NCBI GenBank assembly: GCA_027032075.1
Contig: JALVOC010000013.1
Location: forward strand, 1 to 51,695
Length of the DNA: 51,695 nt
Source: Chromatiales bacterium
Lineage (GTDB): Bacteria > Pseudomonadota > Gammaproteobacteria > UBA6429 > Thiohalophilaceae
Direction of reading: 5' to 3'
The translations under genes were made by a program, and so were the position numbers. This document shows, one piece after another, positions 40,951-49,935 of this stretch; position 1 is the stretch's first letter, and each line of letters begins with the position of its first letter. The notes under the pieces are model-generated. The model ran no database searches. It saw only the letters and a program-made list of their open reading frames with translations, and was not told the origin of the DNA.

Positions 40951-41958
40951 TTAACGATAAGGAGCAGCACAGATACAGTTTCTGCCATGCCTTTTCGCCC
41001 GTAACAGCGCCTTGTCTGCACGTTGAAACAAGCTGTTATTGCTGTCTCCGCAATTCAGCGCAGCAACACCGATACTCACGGTGACATTTTTCAGTTTGCC
41101 TGTCCCCGTATAATCATGCTTCTCAATCGCGCGCCGGATGTGCTCGGCAATTTTCCGCGCTCCGTGCAGGCGGGTGTTACTCAGCAGCACCGTGAACTCA
41201 TCGCCGCCATAACGGGAGAGAACGTCCGATTCCCGCAGGGAATGTTTAATGATTTTCGAAACGGTTTGAATAACACTGTCCCCCACCTTGTGTCCGAGGG
41301 TGTCATTGATTGTTTTGAATTTATCGATATCGACCACCAGCAGGGAAAGCGGTGTGCGATAACGGCGATAGAGCCCCATCTCATGCTGTAAAGTGGATTC
41401 CATCACCGAACGGTTATATTCACCGGTCAAAGGATCGGTCATTGCCGCCTGGGTCGCCTTCAGATACTGCAACGCATTTCGCAAGGGATAAAGCAGGCTG
41501 CCTAGCATATACTCCAGTTGCGACATGTCCTTGTGGTTGAAAGGCTTGCCGCGAAAAAAGTCGATTTCCCCCAGCAGTTGTTTGTCCAGCACCAGGCGGA
41601 ATTTACAGCAGTAACGAGCCGTGCGCCCGAGAGTGATATCGAGAAATTCTGTTTTATGCTGAAACACCACACCACAATGGGGAACCAGATCATTCACTTC
41701 ACGTGAAAACAGCCGCAGCATGGGAGAGAGTTCCAGCGTCGTCTGCAACAGGGCGATGGTATGCAAAGCCCGGCTTGAATGACTTCTGGAGGAGCGGTGA
41801 TTCGAACCTGCTTTTGTCGCGGAGCCGGCTGTCAGGCCCATGTCATTGGCTGACATCGCAATGGTAACCGGTTCTTCCATTTTTTTAGTGTGTGTAATCG
41901 TCCTTAACATGACCCTGTGCCTGTCCTTGACTGACGTATCAATCGTATTATCGGCCAT
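40951..41958 (-). CDS. Diguanylate cyclase with GGDEF domain
   Basis: This is a 335-residue protein. Residues about 65-165 form a GAF-like sensory region (LFSREVNDLVPHCGVVFQH...LGEIDFFRGKPF). Residues about 170-330 are a GGDEF domain with TDPLTGEYNRSVME and an intact GGDEF at 251-255, so it should make cyclic di-GMP. RESD at 242-245, exactly five residues before GGDEF, is the product-inhibition I-site. There is no membrane segment. The start is uncertain because the first 50 residues look weakly conserved and the ribosome site is poor. It is separate from uvrA, convergent to it. Confidence 0.92.
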   Translation of the reverse strand: MADNTIDTSVKDRHRVMLRTITHTKKMEEPVTIAMSANDMGLTAGSATKAGSNHRSSRSHSSRALHTIALLQTTLELSPMLRLFSREVNDLVPHCGVVFQHKTEFLDITLGRTARYCCKFRLVLDKQLLGEIDFFRGKPFNHKDMSQLEYMLGSLLYPLRNALQYLKATQAAMTDPLTGEYNRSVMESTLQHEMGLYRRYRTPLSLLVVDIDKFKTINDTLGHKVGDSVIQTVSKIIKHSLRESDVLSRYGGDEFTVLLSNTRLHGARKIAEHIRRAIEKHDYTGTGKLKNVTVSIGVAALNCGDSNNSLFQRADKALLRAKRHGRNCICAAPYR

Positions 41959-42301
41959 TCTGAAGGGATATTTAGTACTTTATTTCAAATTTTCCTGTAA
42001 AACCAATATGTTGGACCATGTCCAAATGTAACCCGGCCTAGTCTCACAAATAGTGCGGTCAATTTGCCAATCGGATACGGTATGCTGTTACACTGAATCG
42101 TGTGTAAAAAAGCAACCAGTTGATTATGTGGCAAGCCGGCTTCCCGATTTCCGGAAATTACCGCCATTTAAACTGGATATATTTTCACACCGCCAACTAA
42201 ACCAAGTGTTCCGAATACCAGATCATTTAACATTATTGGCAGATTCTGGTTTCGCACCATGTGCCAGTTCGCGGAAAGAAAGCACATCACATGACAGCCA
42301 T
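41959..42301. other. Divergent promoter stretch
   Basis: This 343-base region lies between the diguanylate cyclase (minus) and the secreted protein (plus). The frame of the latter is open back to 42053, but codons there show no family signal and the signal peptide begins at 42302. No palindrome or RNA gene is evident. Confidence 0.45.
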
Positions 42302-43126
42302 ATGAAAATCACCACATTCTCACTTGTCGTATTCATCATGTGGCTCGGCAACGTTCAATCACTGCCCGCCCGTCCGCTTTTGGCCGAAGAACAGGATTTC
42401 TGGTCCGACGATGAGAAGACGCGCAGCGCACGGGATGTGAACGAAGGCGAGCTGGAATTTTTGCAGGAACCCCCGGATAAAACCGTTTTACATTCCACCT
42501 CGGTGCTGCATATTGATCAAACCAGCGTCGATGAGGGCTGGGTCAGACTGCATCAGTGTTACGAAAATCTGGATGCGGTACCGGCCATGCAAATCGTGTT
42601 CAAATACCGATCCATGGAAAAGCTGCAACTCCTTTCCCATGCCAACATCGGCAAGGCATGGATTGATGGCCAGTCGGTACAACTGGAAGATGTGGGGAAA
42701 CAGGCCTCACTCTGCGTCAAGGCGCGGGTACGCATTTTCTATCAAAATCCGGATGGTACCTTCAGCCTGATGAACGGGCCGTTTCATCGCCGTTTTCTCG
42801 ACGGGTTTTATCCCTATCGTGTCACCCTTGATATCCATTATCCCGCTGAAATATTGTCTTTCATAGAAACGAAACCGAAGCCTCAGGCGGGATTCAGGCT
42901 CAGCCTCTCCGCCGGCCGGATTATGATTCACGCTTATTTCCAGGGGATCCTGAATACGGAAACCCGCTTTCGTCTGATAAAAAAGGCCGAACATCCGCCA
43001 CACGATTCTTTTCCTGCTGCCGACTGGGCGCCTTCACCCGGAAATATTCCTGAATATGCAGACAATGGAAGGCAAGTCTGTTGCAAAACAACTGTATTTA
43101 CCAAAAGCGTGGCGGTTAACCGTTGA
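42302..43126 (+). CDS. Secreted hypothetical protein
   Basis: This 274-residue protein starts at the ATG at 42302, directly before a signal peptide (KITTFSLVVFIMWLGNVQS), although the frame is open 83 codons upstream. The mature region has DFWSDDEKTRSARDVNEGEL, a segment with WVRLHQCYENLDAVPAMQIVF, then VKARVRIFYQNPDGTFSLMNGPFHRRF and YPYRVTLDIHYPAEIL. It looks like a periplasmic beta-rich domain. The family is not recognised. The neighbours (a diguanylate cyclase and an ion channel) do not suggest a role. Confidence 0.75.
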   Translation: MKITTFSLVVFIMWLGNVQSLPARPLLAEEQDFWSDDEKTRSARDVNEGELEFLQEPPDKTVLHSTSVLHIDQTSVDEGWVRLHQCYENLDAVPAMQIVFKYRSMEKLQLLSHANIGKAWIDGQSVQLEDVGKQASLCVKARVRIFYQNPDGTFSLMNGPFHRRFLDGFYPYRVTLDIHYPAEILSFIETKPKPQAGFRLSLSAGRIMIHAYFQGILNTETRFRLIKKAEHPPHDSFPAADWAPSPGNIPEYADNGRQVCCKTTVFTKSVAVNR

Positions 43127-43167
43127 TTGCCGCTGCCATCAGAAACGTTTCTAAAGGATGGTGCCCG

Positions 43168-43947
43168 TCATTGATTCTTTTTACACAATGATTCCAGCTT
43201 CTCAAGCCTTTTTTCGATACGATCAAGCTTCTCCATCATTTCCAGCTCGATGCGTTTCTCTGCACCCTCTTCCCTGGAAATAAAAAAGGCGGAAAAATTC
43301 GCCGTCAACAGGGAAAAGAGCGCCACCCCCATGAGAATAAGAAAGGCACCAAACAATTTTCCCGCAAGGCTGACGGGGACGACATCGCCATAACCAACCG
43401 TTGTAATCGTAACCCATGCCCACCACAAACCTTCGCCAACAGAATCGATCGCCGGGTCAATTCCGGCGATAAGGATTCCGCCGACAATTATAATGATAAA
43501 CGAGACCAGCAGTGTCATCCCGAGATGATTACGCGACAAAACCTGCCTGATGGTATCCGAAATGTTCAAGAGAATCGCAAACATGAGGAGTAGCCGCAGT
43601 GATCTCAACGCACCGGCATAGTTGGAGAGACCGGCTACAACGGGAATTCCCATGAAAATGATCAACAGGTTTATCCAGTTGTTGCGCAGATATCTGTATT
43701 TGTCTTTGACAAAGTACGTCAGCACGGTTGTTTCCACCACGAAGAACAGCCAGATCACCCAGTCCGCGAGAAACACGATGGCGCCGCTCAACATGCCTCT
43801 CTCTTCCGCATACCATTGGATGATTATCCATATCGCCATCAGAATCATGGGAATTTCGAATCTGCGCCCTAGAGACTGCGCAATCTCGCGCTCATCATCC
43901 GCCACTCCCGCCAGACCGATAATTGAGTGTAAATGTGTCTTTAACAT
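43168..43947 (-). CDS. Voltage-gated-type potassium channel
   Basis: This 259-residue protein has six transmembrane helices, an S4-like segment (YAGALRSLRLLLMFAILLN) with spaced Arg residues, and the selectivity filter TITTVGYGD near residue 193, as in KvAP/ion-transport family channels. The C-terminus (REEGAEKRIELEMMEKLDRIEKRLEKLESL) is a coiled coil that would assemble the tetramer. It has only a weak voltage-sensor charge pattern. ATG 43947 gives MLKTHLHS; a GTG at 43959 is possible. It lies 16 bases after the PomB-like gene, so it may be in the stator operon. Confidence 0.9.
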   Translation of the reverse strand: MLKTHLHSIIGLAGVADDEREIAQSLGRRFEIPMILMAIWIIIQWYAEERGMLSGAIVFLADWVIWLFFVVETTVLTYFVKDKYRYLRNNWINLLIIFMGIPVVAGLSNYAGALRSLRLLLMFAILLNISDTIRQVLSRNHLGMTLLVSFIIIIVGGILIAGIDPAIDSVGEGLWWAWVTITTVGYGDVVPVSLAGKLFGAFLILMGVALFSLLTANFSAFFISREEGAEKRIELEMMEKLDRIEKRLEKLESLCKKNQ

Positions 43948-43962
43948 GATCTGCAACACCTG

Positions 43963-44763
43963 CTATACACGGGATTCGTCCATTATGACAATTTCCACAC
44001 GGCGGTTTTTGGCGCGGTTTTCATCGGAATCGTTCTTCGCCAACGGGCGGGTATCCGCATGACCGCTGACGACAATTCTGTGTTTATCGAGATCACCAAG
44101 CCGTAACAGAGCGTGGGCCACCGAAACGGCGCGCGCTGCCGACAACTCCCAGTTCGAACGGAAACGCGTGGTCGAAATCGGCCTGTCATCGGTGTGACCG
44201 GAAATCGTTATCACGCCTTGTGATTGCGCAAGAATGGTGCCGATGCGGCTGATAACAGGTTTGAAATTTTCAACCAGCCGATCGCTGCCAGAGGGAAAGG
44301 AAACCTTTTCCGGAAAACGGATGACGATATTATTTCCCCGGCGTTCAACAATCACGAGACCGGCCTTGATTTCAGCGGCGATATTGTTCTTCAACCTGTT
44401 GAAAACAACATCATTCCGGCTCTTTTCTGGTTTACTCTTTTCGGTTTGGCTCGTATCCGTCTTTTCCGGTTGTGGTTTCTCAGGGGATTCAACAGGCAAG
44501 GCCGGCACCTCGGGCTTCGGTGGCGCGACGATTCCGGGTTGCGGGCCGATAATTTCATCATGCGTCAATTGCCGTTTGATCCATTGCACGCCATCAAAAC
44601 CTGTTGCCATGGAATTGACAATCGACTTGTATTTTTCTTCATCGATTTTGGAAAACGAATAGAGCAATACGAAAAACGTCATCATCAAAGCCATCAGATC
44701 GGCAAAAGTGACCATCCATGAGGGGATATTGTTTGATTCCATTTGCATAGAATTGTGACTCAT
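43963..44763 (-). CDS. PomB/MotB-like flagellar stator protein
   Basis: This 266-residue protein has an N-terminal transmembrane helix with the plug-anchor motif SWMVTFADLMALMMTFFVLL, whose Asp in TFADLM is the ion-coupling residue, then a Pro/Glu/Lys-rich linker (residues about 75-115) and an OmpA-like peptidoglycan-binding domain with ITISGHTDDRPI near 190 and NRAKNRRVEIVI near the end. Together with the PomA-like partner it forms the torque-generating ion channel. It begins 10 bases after pomA. The Na+ or H+ type cannot be read with certainty. No flagellar genes are adjacent, so it could serve a lateral or orphan stator. Confidence 0.92.
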   Translation of the reverse strand: MSHNSMQMESNNIPSWMVTFADLMALMMTFFVLLYSFSKIDEEKYKSIVNSMATGFDGVQWIKRQLTHDEIIGPQPGIVAPPKPEVPALPVESPEKPQPEKTDTSQTEKSKPEKSRNDVVFNRLKNNIAAEIKAGLVIVERRGNNIVIRFPEKVSFPSGSDRLVENFKPVISRIGTILAQSQGVITISGHTDDRPISTTRFRSNWELSAARAVSVAHALLRLGDLDKHRIVVSGHADTRPLAKNDSDENRAKNRRVEIVIMDESRV

Positions 44764-44773
44764 GCTGTATCAG

Positions 44774-45580
44774 CTATTTTGCAGGATCCTTTGCCGGTGT
44801 CTGCTCTGCTTCTGCTTTTCGCAAGGCGATGCTATTGCGGATGCGTGAAGGGAGGTATGTTTCCAGTAACTCATCAAGGATGCGAGGATGCACTCCTTGC
44901 TGTATGCCAAGCACACTCTCGATTATCAATGATTTATTGACATGCTCCTGATTTGCGCGGCTGCGCAGTTTATCCGCGATCGGCAGGGCGACAAGATTGG
45001 CAAACAACGCACCATAGAGTGTCGTCAGCAATGCAACCGCCATCGCCGGACCAATGGAACTGGGCTCCTGCATATTACTCAGCATTTGCACCAGCCCCAC
45101 CAGCGTTCCGATCATGCCAAATGCCGGCGCAGACTCACCAATGGCACGAAACACTATCTCACTCATCTCGTGCCGCTCGATGGATAGATTCATCTCCTTG
45201 GTTAACACATTACGGATAAATTCAGGCTTTCTGCCATCAATGCATAACTGGATACCTTTCCTGAAAAAAGGATTATCGATTTCCTCATTCTCCAGGGCTA
45301 TGAGGTTTTTCTTCCTGACAATTTCCGTAAGGGAATTGGCAAGCTGAATCAAATCGGCAGGACGATCGGCTTCCTGCCAAAACGCTTTTTTCACGGCGAG
45401 CGCAAAGGCACGAAAACAATCACCAACCGGAAATTTGATCAGGGTCGCGGCAAAGGTCCCGCCCAGAACGATCAGCATGCCCGGAACATTGATGAACACC
45501 GAAACATCGGAACCGCTTAGCATGGCGAGGATGATTACGCCGGTGCCAAAAATCAAGCCGATCAGAGTTGCAAAGTCCAT
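44774..45580 (-). CDS. PomA/MotA-like flagellar stator protein
   Basis: This 268-residue protein begins MDFATLIGLIFGTGVIILAM and has four transmembrane helices: two near the N-terminus (residues 1-55) and two around 150-205, with GMLIVLGGTFAATLIKFP and SAPAFGMIGTLVGLVQML. The acidic cytoplasmic loop includes EIVRKKNLIALENEEIDNPFFRKGIQL. Its length and MDFATLIG opening are closer to sodium-type PomA than to proton-type MotA; ion choice is inference. The 10-base gap to the PomB-like gene supports an operon. The C-terminal tail is Ala/Lys rich. Confidence 0.93.
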   Translation of the reverse strand: MDFATLIGLIFGTGVIILAMLSGSDVSVFINVPGMLIVLGGTFAATLIKFPVGDCFRAFALAVKKAFWQEADRPADLIQLANSLTEIVRKKNLIALENEEIDNPFFRKGIQLCIDGRKPEFIRNVLTKEMNLSIERHEMSEIVFRAIGESAPAFGMIGTLVGLVQMLSNMQEPSSIGPAMAVALLTTLYGALFANLVALPIADKLRSRANQEHVNKSLIIESVLGIQQGVHPRILDELLETYLPSRIRNSIALRKAEAEQTPAKDPAK

Positions 45581-45780
45581 TTTAATAACGTCTTAACTTC
45601 TTGATTTGCATGAATTTAACGTTTGGATGATATTCGCCTTTTACGCCTTATATCATCGGCCTGCCATGGAAAAACTGAAGGGTGGTTTATCGGCCGCAAC
45701 CGCCTGCGGGCGGCAGGCTGGGTTTGCATGGAGTGAACAGGCGGGAAACAAAGGTGGCGGTTTTTGTCCGGAAAAAGGGA

Positions 45781-46509
45781 TTAATCAAGGATCCCCAGGC
45801 GGCTGCCAATCACCAGTCCCAGCCGTTCGGCCGCGCTGTTCCTGTTTACCGCGATCTCGACCAGATCGCTGGAATTGACGTACCAGAAGGGCATATTCTT
45901 GGGCACCTCGGCAAAGGTTTTTGCATAGGTCAAGTGTTGTTCACCAATTGACAACCGCGCCGTCTTTGCCAGACTGGCGGCGCGCAGTCCGGTGATCGCA
46001 TTACCGAAGTTATCAATATAAATGACTTCAGCAAGATCGTCCGGCCATCGTTGGTAATCATCAGCCAGTTGACATTTTTTCAGTGACGGTTGAATCCCTT
46101 CTGCCAGCTGGGCTGCGACCGGTGCAAACAGATCACGGCCGTGAAACGAAGCGGATAGCTGTTGCGGTTGCCAGATTATCTCCCAGCTTTCGGATTGTCG
46201 CGCGTGTTTAGCAACGATGTTAAACAAACCATTGTCCGGCCCCACATACCAACGCCCGTCTGCCTCGACCACACAGGGACGGCGCTGTTGCGTCCCCACA
46301 CCTGGATCGACTACCGCAAGAAACACGGTGTTTTCAGGAAACCTGCCGACAAGTGATGCCAGCAGATATGCCGCGGCGCGGGGATTGAACGGCGGCGCAT
46401 CGTGCATGAGATCAATGACTGGCGTATGTGGTGCGCGCTGACACAACTCGGCTTTAAGCTGCCCCACATATGGTCCCCGCCAGCCAAAATCGGTGAACAA
46501 GACAATCAT
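45781..46509 (-). CDS. SAM hydroxide adenosyltransferase (DUF62 family)
   Basis: This 242-residue protein belongs to the SAM hydrolase/chlorinase-fluorinase-like family: MIVLFTDFGWRGPYVGQLKA with the initial conserved Asp, VVDPGVGTQQRRPCVVEADG, YVGPDNGLFN, and HGRDLFAPVAAQLAEG. Its members use water (hydroxide) or halide to cleave SAM to adenosine and methionine. The conserved Asp, Arg and His of the hydroxide type appear present (DFG, GPDNG, FHGRD), but I cannot exclude a halide-like variant by eye. ATG 46509. It is isolated on both sides; the 200-base gap to pomA and the 205-base gap to rplQ have no gene. Confidence 0.9.
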   Translation of the reverse strand: MIVLFTDFGWRGPYVGQLKAELCQRAPHTPVIDLMHDAPPFNPRAAAYLLASLVGRFPENTVFLAVVDPGVGTQQRRPCVVEADGRWYVGPDNGLFNIVAKHARQSESWEIIWQPQQLSASFHGRDLFAPVAAQLAEGIQPSLKKCQLADDYQRWPDDLAEVIYIDNFGNAITGLRAASLAKTARLSIGEQHLTYAKTFAEVPKNMPFWYVNSSDLVEIAVNRNSAAERLGLVIGSRLGILD

Positions 46510-46670
46510 GCTCCAAAGTGTAGCGTAGAGTCATGTTTTATGAAATTGCGGAAGTGATTGCTCTCATCCATTAGTGGGACGGTCGCGCAGGGGCAAAGCA
46601 ACAGCGATGAAATATTATGAATTTGCACTGCATTCGTTCCATTCGTCACCAGGCAAATACAGGCATAAAA

Positions 46671-46697
46671 AAACCGGGCCAGGCCCGGTTTTTTTAC
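46671..46697 (-). terminator. Intrinsic terminator after rplQ
   Basis: AAACCGGGCC and GGCCCGGTTT form a perfect 10-bp stem, with A-runs on the left and T-runs on the right. On the minus strand it closes the ribosomal operon, 18 bases beyond the rplQ stop. Confidence 0.85.
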
Positions 46698-46714
46698 AAT
46701 CAGAACTGTCTTTT

Positions 46715-47122
46715 TTATGCTTTTGCCGATTCGGTCGTGGTTTCCTCGGTTTCCTCGGCAAGCTGCGGGCGATCCACCAGTTCTACGATTGCCATGGGCG
46801 CATTGTCACCCGCGCGGAATCCGCACTTGAGGATCCGCAGGTAACCGCCGGGGCGATCCTTGTAACGGGGTCCCAGTTCAGTGAACAACTTGGTGACGAT
46901 ATCCCGATCACGCAGGCGGGAAAAGGCCAGACGTCGATTGGCGACACTGTCTTTCTTTGCCAGGGTGATCAATGGCTCTGCCTTGCGGCGCAACTCCTTG
47001 GCCTTGGCAAGGGTGGTACGGATCATTTCGTGTTCAAACAATGATACGGACATATTGCTGAACATCGCCTTGCGGTGGCTGCTGTTGCGGTTCAGTTTAC
47101 GACCACTTTTACGGTGACGCAT
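46715..47122 (-). CDS. rplQ: 50S ribosomal protein L17
   Basis: This 135-residue protein is typical of L17: [20 protein letters not shown] at the start, then [20 protein letters not shown] and the [23 protein letters not shown] ending, followed by a short acidic tail. It is the last gene of the alpha operon and lies 47 bases after rpoA. Codon use is like other core genes. Terminator follows. Confidence 0.98.
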   Translation of the reverse strand: MRHRKSGRKLNRNSSHRKAMFSNMSVSLFEHEMIRTTLAKAKELRRKAEPLITLAKKDSVANRRLAFSRLRDRDIVTKLFTELGPRYKDRPGGYLRILKCGFRAGDNAPMAIVELVDRPQLAEETEETTTESAKA

Positions 47123-47168
47123 GGTTTTTCTACCTTACAAATCTGTGTTGAATGACATCCAGCCGGCG

Positions 47169-48173
47169 TTATGACAAGCCGCCTTCTTTTTTCTGCTTGA
47201 GACTGGGTGGTGGCCAGTTTTCGAGCCGCATCCCCAGCGACAATCCTCGGGAAGCCAGAACATCCTTGATTTCCGTAAGCGATTTTTTCCCCAGGTTCGG
47301 TGTTTTTAACAATTCAACCTCGGTACGTTGAATCAGATCACCAATGTAGTATATCTGTTCCGCCTTGAGACAATTGGCCGAACGCACAGTCAATTCGAGA
47401 TCGTCAACCTGGCGCAACAGGATTGGATCGATATCGGGTTCCTGGCCCTCGGGCTCGGCTTCTTCCTTGGTGTGCAGATCAACAAATGCGGAAAGCTGTT
47501 CCTGCAGGATGGTGGCTGCACTGCGAATGGCTTCTTCCGGATCGATGGTGCCATTGGTTTCAAGTTCGATGATCAACTTGTCGAGGTTGGTGCGTTGCTC
47601 AACACGCGCGGTATCAACCACATAGGCTACACGCTGAATCGGACTGAAGCTGGCATCAAGCTGAAGCCGGCCGATGGGACGATCTTCATCTTCATCCAGA
47701 AGGCGGGTATTTGCCGGCTGATAACCCCGGCCCTTGGCAACCTTGATGGTCATGTTCAATTCACCGCTCTTGGTGAGATTGGCGATCACATGATCCGGGT
47801 TGATAATTTCAACATTGTGGTCGAGCTTGATGTCCGCCGCAGTAACCGTGCCAGGACCCATCTTGTTGAGCGTCAGGGTCGCTTCGCCATCAGCTTCCAT
47901 TCGCAGCGCCACACCTTTCAGATTGAGGAGAATGTCGACGACGTCCTCCTGCACACCCTCGATGGTGGTGTATTCGTGCAAAACACCCTCGATTTCCACC
48001 TCGACGATGGCACAACCACTCATGGATGAAAGCAGAATCCGACGCAGTGCATTGCCCAGGGTATGTCCGAAACCTCTCTCGAGAGGTTCCAGCGTCACCT
48101 TCGCATGCGTGTCGTTATACTGCTGAATATCAACGATACGTGGTGTTAGAAATTCCGATACTGAGGCCTGCAT
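47169..48173 (-). CDS. rpoA: RNA polymerase alpha subunit
   Basis: This protein is 334 residues from the ATG at 48173 ([16 protein letters not shown]). The N-terminal domain (residues 1-230) has the assembly motif [18 protein letters not shown] near residue 32, and the C-terminal domain has [20 protein letters not shown] with [17 protein letters not shown], which binds the UP element and activators. A frame extension of six codons upstream is not used. It lies 67 bases after rpsD. Confidence 0.98.
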   Translation of the reverse strand: MQASVSEFLTPRIVDIQQYNDTHAKVTLEPLERGFGHTLGNALRRILLSSMSGCAIVEVEIEGVLHEYTTIEGVQEDVVDILLNLKGVALRMEADGEATLTLNKMGPGTVTAADIKLDHNVEIINPDHVIANLTKSGELNMTIKVAKGRGYQPANTRLLDEDEDRPIGRLQLDASFSPIQRVAYVVDTARVEQRTNLDKLIIELETNGTIDPEEAIRSAATILQEQLSAFVDLHTKEEAEPEGQEPDIDPILLRQVDDLELTVRSANCLKAEQIYYIGDLIQRTEVELLKTPNLGKKSLTEIKDVLASRGLSLGMRLENWPPPSLKQKKEGGLS

Positions 48174-48240
48174 GTATAAATGCCCTCGCAAATATTCCTG
48201 AAATTAAACAAAAGTCAATTCTGCCATTCCGGTGGTGCTG

Positions 48241-48867
48241 TTACTTCGAGTACAGTTCCACCACCAGATGTTCATTAATATCGGTCGGCAGATCGCTACG
48301 TTCCGGTACATTCTTGTAGATGCCTTGCAGTTTTTCGACGTCGACATCCACCCAGTCCACGTGTCCCCGCTGTTGTAGTGCCTCGGCGGCACTCTTGATG
48401 CGCAATTGTTTTGCAGCAGCTTCATCGACGGCAATCACATCACCCGGTTTGACCTGTGCTGATGGAATGGTCATTTTACGCCCATTGACGGTGATCGCCT
48501 TGTGCCGCACCAGCTGGCGGGCTTCAGAACGGGAAGCACCGAACCCCATCCGGAAAACGACATTATCCAGACGCGATTCCAGCAGTTGCAGCAGATTTTC
48601 GCCTGTTGAGCCTTTCTGCCGATCCGCCGCCTTGTAATAGTTGCGAAACTGTTTTTCCAGAATGCCATAGATGCGGCGCAGTTTCTGCTTCTCGCGCAAC
48701 TGGGTCGCATAGTCTGACAGGCGTCCGCGACGCTGGCCATGCTGACCCGGCGGAAAAGCACGGTTCTCCATCGCGCACTTGCTGCTGAAGCATTTTTCAC
48801 CTTTGAGAAACAGTTTTTCGCCTTCGCGGCGGCACTGACGGCATTTTGGTCCGATGTATCTAGCCAA
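48241..48867 (-). CDS. rpsD: 30S ribosomal protein S4 (zinc-binding type, TTG start)
   Basis: This protein is 208 residues from a TTG at 48867, which gives [18 protein letters not shown], matching the usual S4 N-terminus; GGAGA lies 6 bases upstream. The frame is open another 15 codons (to 48912) but overlaps rpsK, so that start is not used. Four Cys residues (CRQC and CFSSKC) form the zinc site of the C+ type S4, absent in E. coli S4. The C-terminal S4 RNA-binding domain is intact (LVVELYSK at the end). It also acts as translational regulator of the operon in the family. Confidence 0.95.
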   Translation of the reverse strand: MARYIGPKCRQCRREGEKLFLKGEKCFSSKCAMENRAFPPGQHGQRRGRLSDYATQLREKQKLRRIYGILEKQFRNYYKAADRQKGSTGENLLQLLESRLDNVVFRMGFGASRSEARQLVRHKAITVNGRKMTIPSAQVKPGDVIAVDEAAAKQLRIKSAAEALQQRGHVDWVDVDVEKLQGIYKNVPERSDLPTDINEHLVVELYSK

Positions 48868-48881
48868 TGTATTTCTCCCGC

Positions 48882-49274
48882 TTAAACGCGACGTTTCTTG
48901 GGTGGACGACAACCATTGTGAGGAATGGGGGTGACATCAGAGATGTTGGTAATACGAAAACCTTTCGCATTCAAAGCGCGTACCGCTGACTCACGGCCCG
49001 GGCCTGGGCCCTTGACGCAAACTTCAAGATTCTTCATGCCGTATTCCTGCGCCATTGCGCCAACACGTTCTGCCGCCACCTGGGCAGCAAAGGGTGTGCT
49101 CTTGCGGGAACCGCGAAAACCGGAACCACCTGCCGTGGCCCAGCAGAGCGCGTTACCCTGGCGATCCGTAATGGTGACAATGGTGTTATTGAAAGACGCG
49201 TGGATATGCGCGATGCCGTCTGCAATATCCCTTTTGACTTTCTTACGAGAACGACTTGAAGATTTGGTTGCCAT
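48882..49274 (-). CDS. rpsK: 30S ribosomal protein S11
   Basis: This 130-residue protein has [20 protein letters not shown] near residue 18, the central [17 protein letters not shown], and the C-terminal [18 protein letters not shown]. It forms part of the platform of the small subunit. The N-terminus is Ser/Lys-rich. It lies 17 bases after rpsM and 14 bases before the rpsD TTG. Confidence 0.98.
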   Translation of the reverse strand: MATKSSSRSRKKVKRDIADGIAHIHASFNNTIVTITDRQGNALCWATAGGSGFRGSRKSTPFAAQVAAERVGAMAQEYGMKNLEVCVKGPGPGRESAVRALNAKGFRITNISDVTPIPHNGCRPPKKRRV

Positions 49275-49291
49275 ATTTCACAAAACCTATG

Positions 49292-49648
49292 TTATTTCCT
49301 GATGGGCTTACGCGGACCTTTACGGGTACGCGCATTGGTACGGGTCCGCTGACCGCGTAACGGCAGACCGCGGCGATGGCGGATCCCCCGGTAGCTGCCA
49401 AGGTCCATCAAACGCTTGATATTCATGGAGACTTCACGGCGCAGGTCACCTTCGACGGTGTACTTGGCCACTTCGTTACGCAGGTTTTCAATATCGTTTT
49501 CCGCCAGATCCTTGATCTTGGCATCAGGCTTGACGCCTGCGTCTGCGCAAATCTTTCTGGCACGGGTCCGCCCGACCCCATAAATCGCCGTCAAGGCAAT
49601 TTCGGCATGCTTGTTTACCGGAATGTTGATACCAGCTATACGGGCCAT
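49292..49648 (-). CDS. rpsM: 30S ribosomal protein S13
   Basis: This protein has 118 residues from the ATG at 49648: [21 protein letters not shown], the helix-two-turn-helix [19 protein letters not shown], and the basic tail [25 protein letters not shown]. The frame is open 8 codons further upstream but the MARIAGIN start is canonical. It contacts the P-site region and helix 38 of 23S RNA. Confidence 0.97.
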   Translation of the reverse strand: MARIAGINIPVNKHAEIALTAIYGVGRTRARKICADAGVKPDAKIKDLAENDIENLRNEVAKYTVEGDLRREVSMNIKRLMDLGSYRGIRHRRGLPLRGQRTRTNARTRKGPRKPIRK

Positions 49649-49793
49649 GTAGCCACTCCCTAAATCAATCAATAATCAAACGCGGGCCGAGACCCGCGAA
49701 AACGCTCAATTTTACGTGTTAGCGCCCGTCTCGGCAAGGCTTGGAGGCCAATTTTTAGCCTCGGGTACCGCGACCGGCTCAACTCTCCCAGGA

Positions 49794-49907
49794 TCAGCCC
49801 TGGCGCTGTTTGTGACGGGGATCCTTGCAGATCACACGCACCACGCCGTCACGACGGATGATCTTGCAATTCCGGCACAGCTTTTTAACAGATGCACGAA
49901 CTTTCAT
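49794..49907 (-). CDS. rpmJ: 50S ribosomal protein L36
   Basis: This 37-residue frame starts [18 protein letters not shown] at 49907 and ends [11 protein letters not shown]. It is a C+ type zinc-binding L36, with CRNC and a later Cys and His (ICKDPRH). It lies between secY and rpsM, the canonical location, and the order confirms the call; it was found by reading the minus strand. Confidence 0.95.
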   Translation of the reverse strand: MKVRASVKKLCRNCKIIRRDGVVRVICKDPRHKQRQG

Positions 49908-49935
49908 GTTGTTTCTCCAGCAAATTCCTTCAGAA

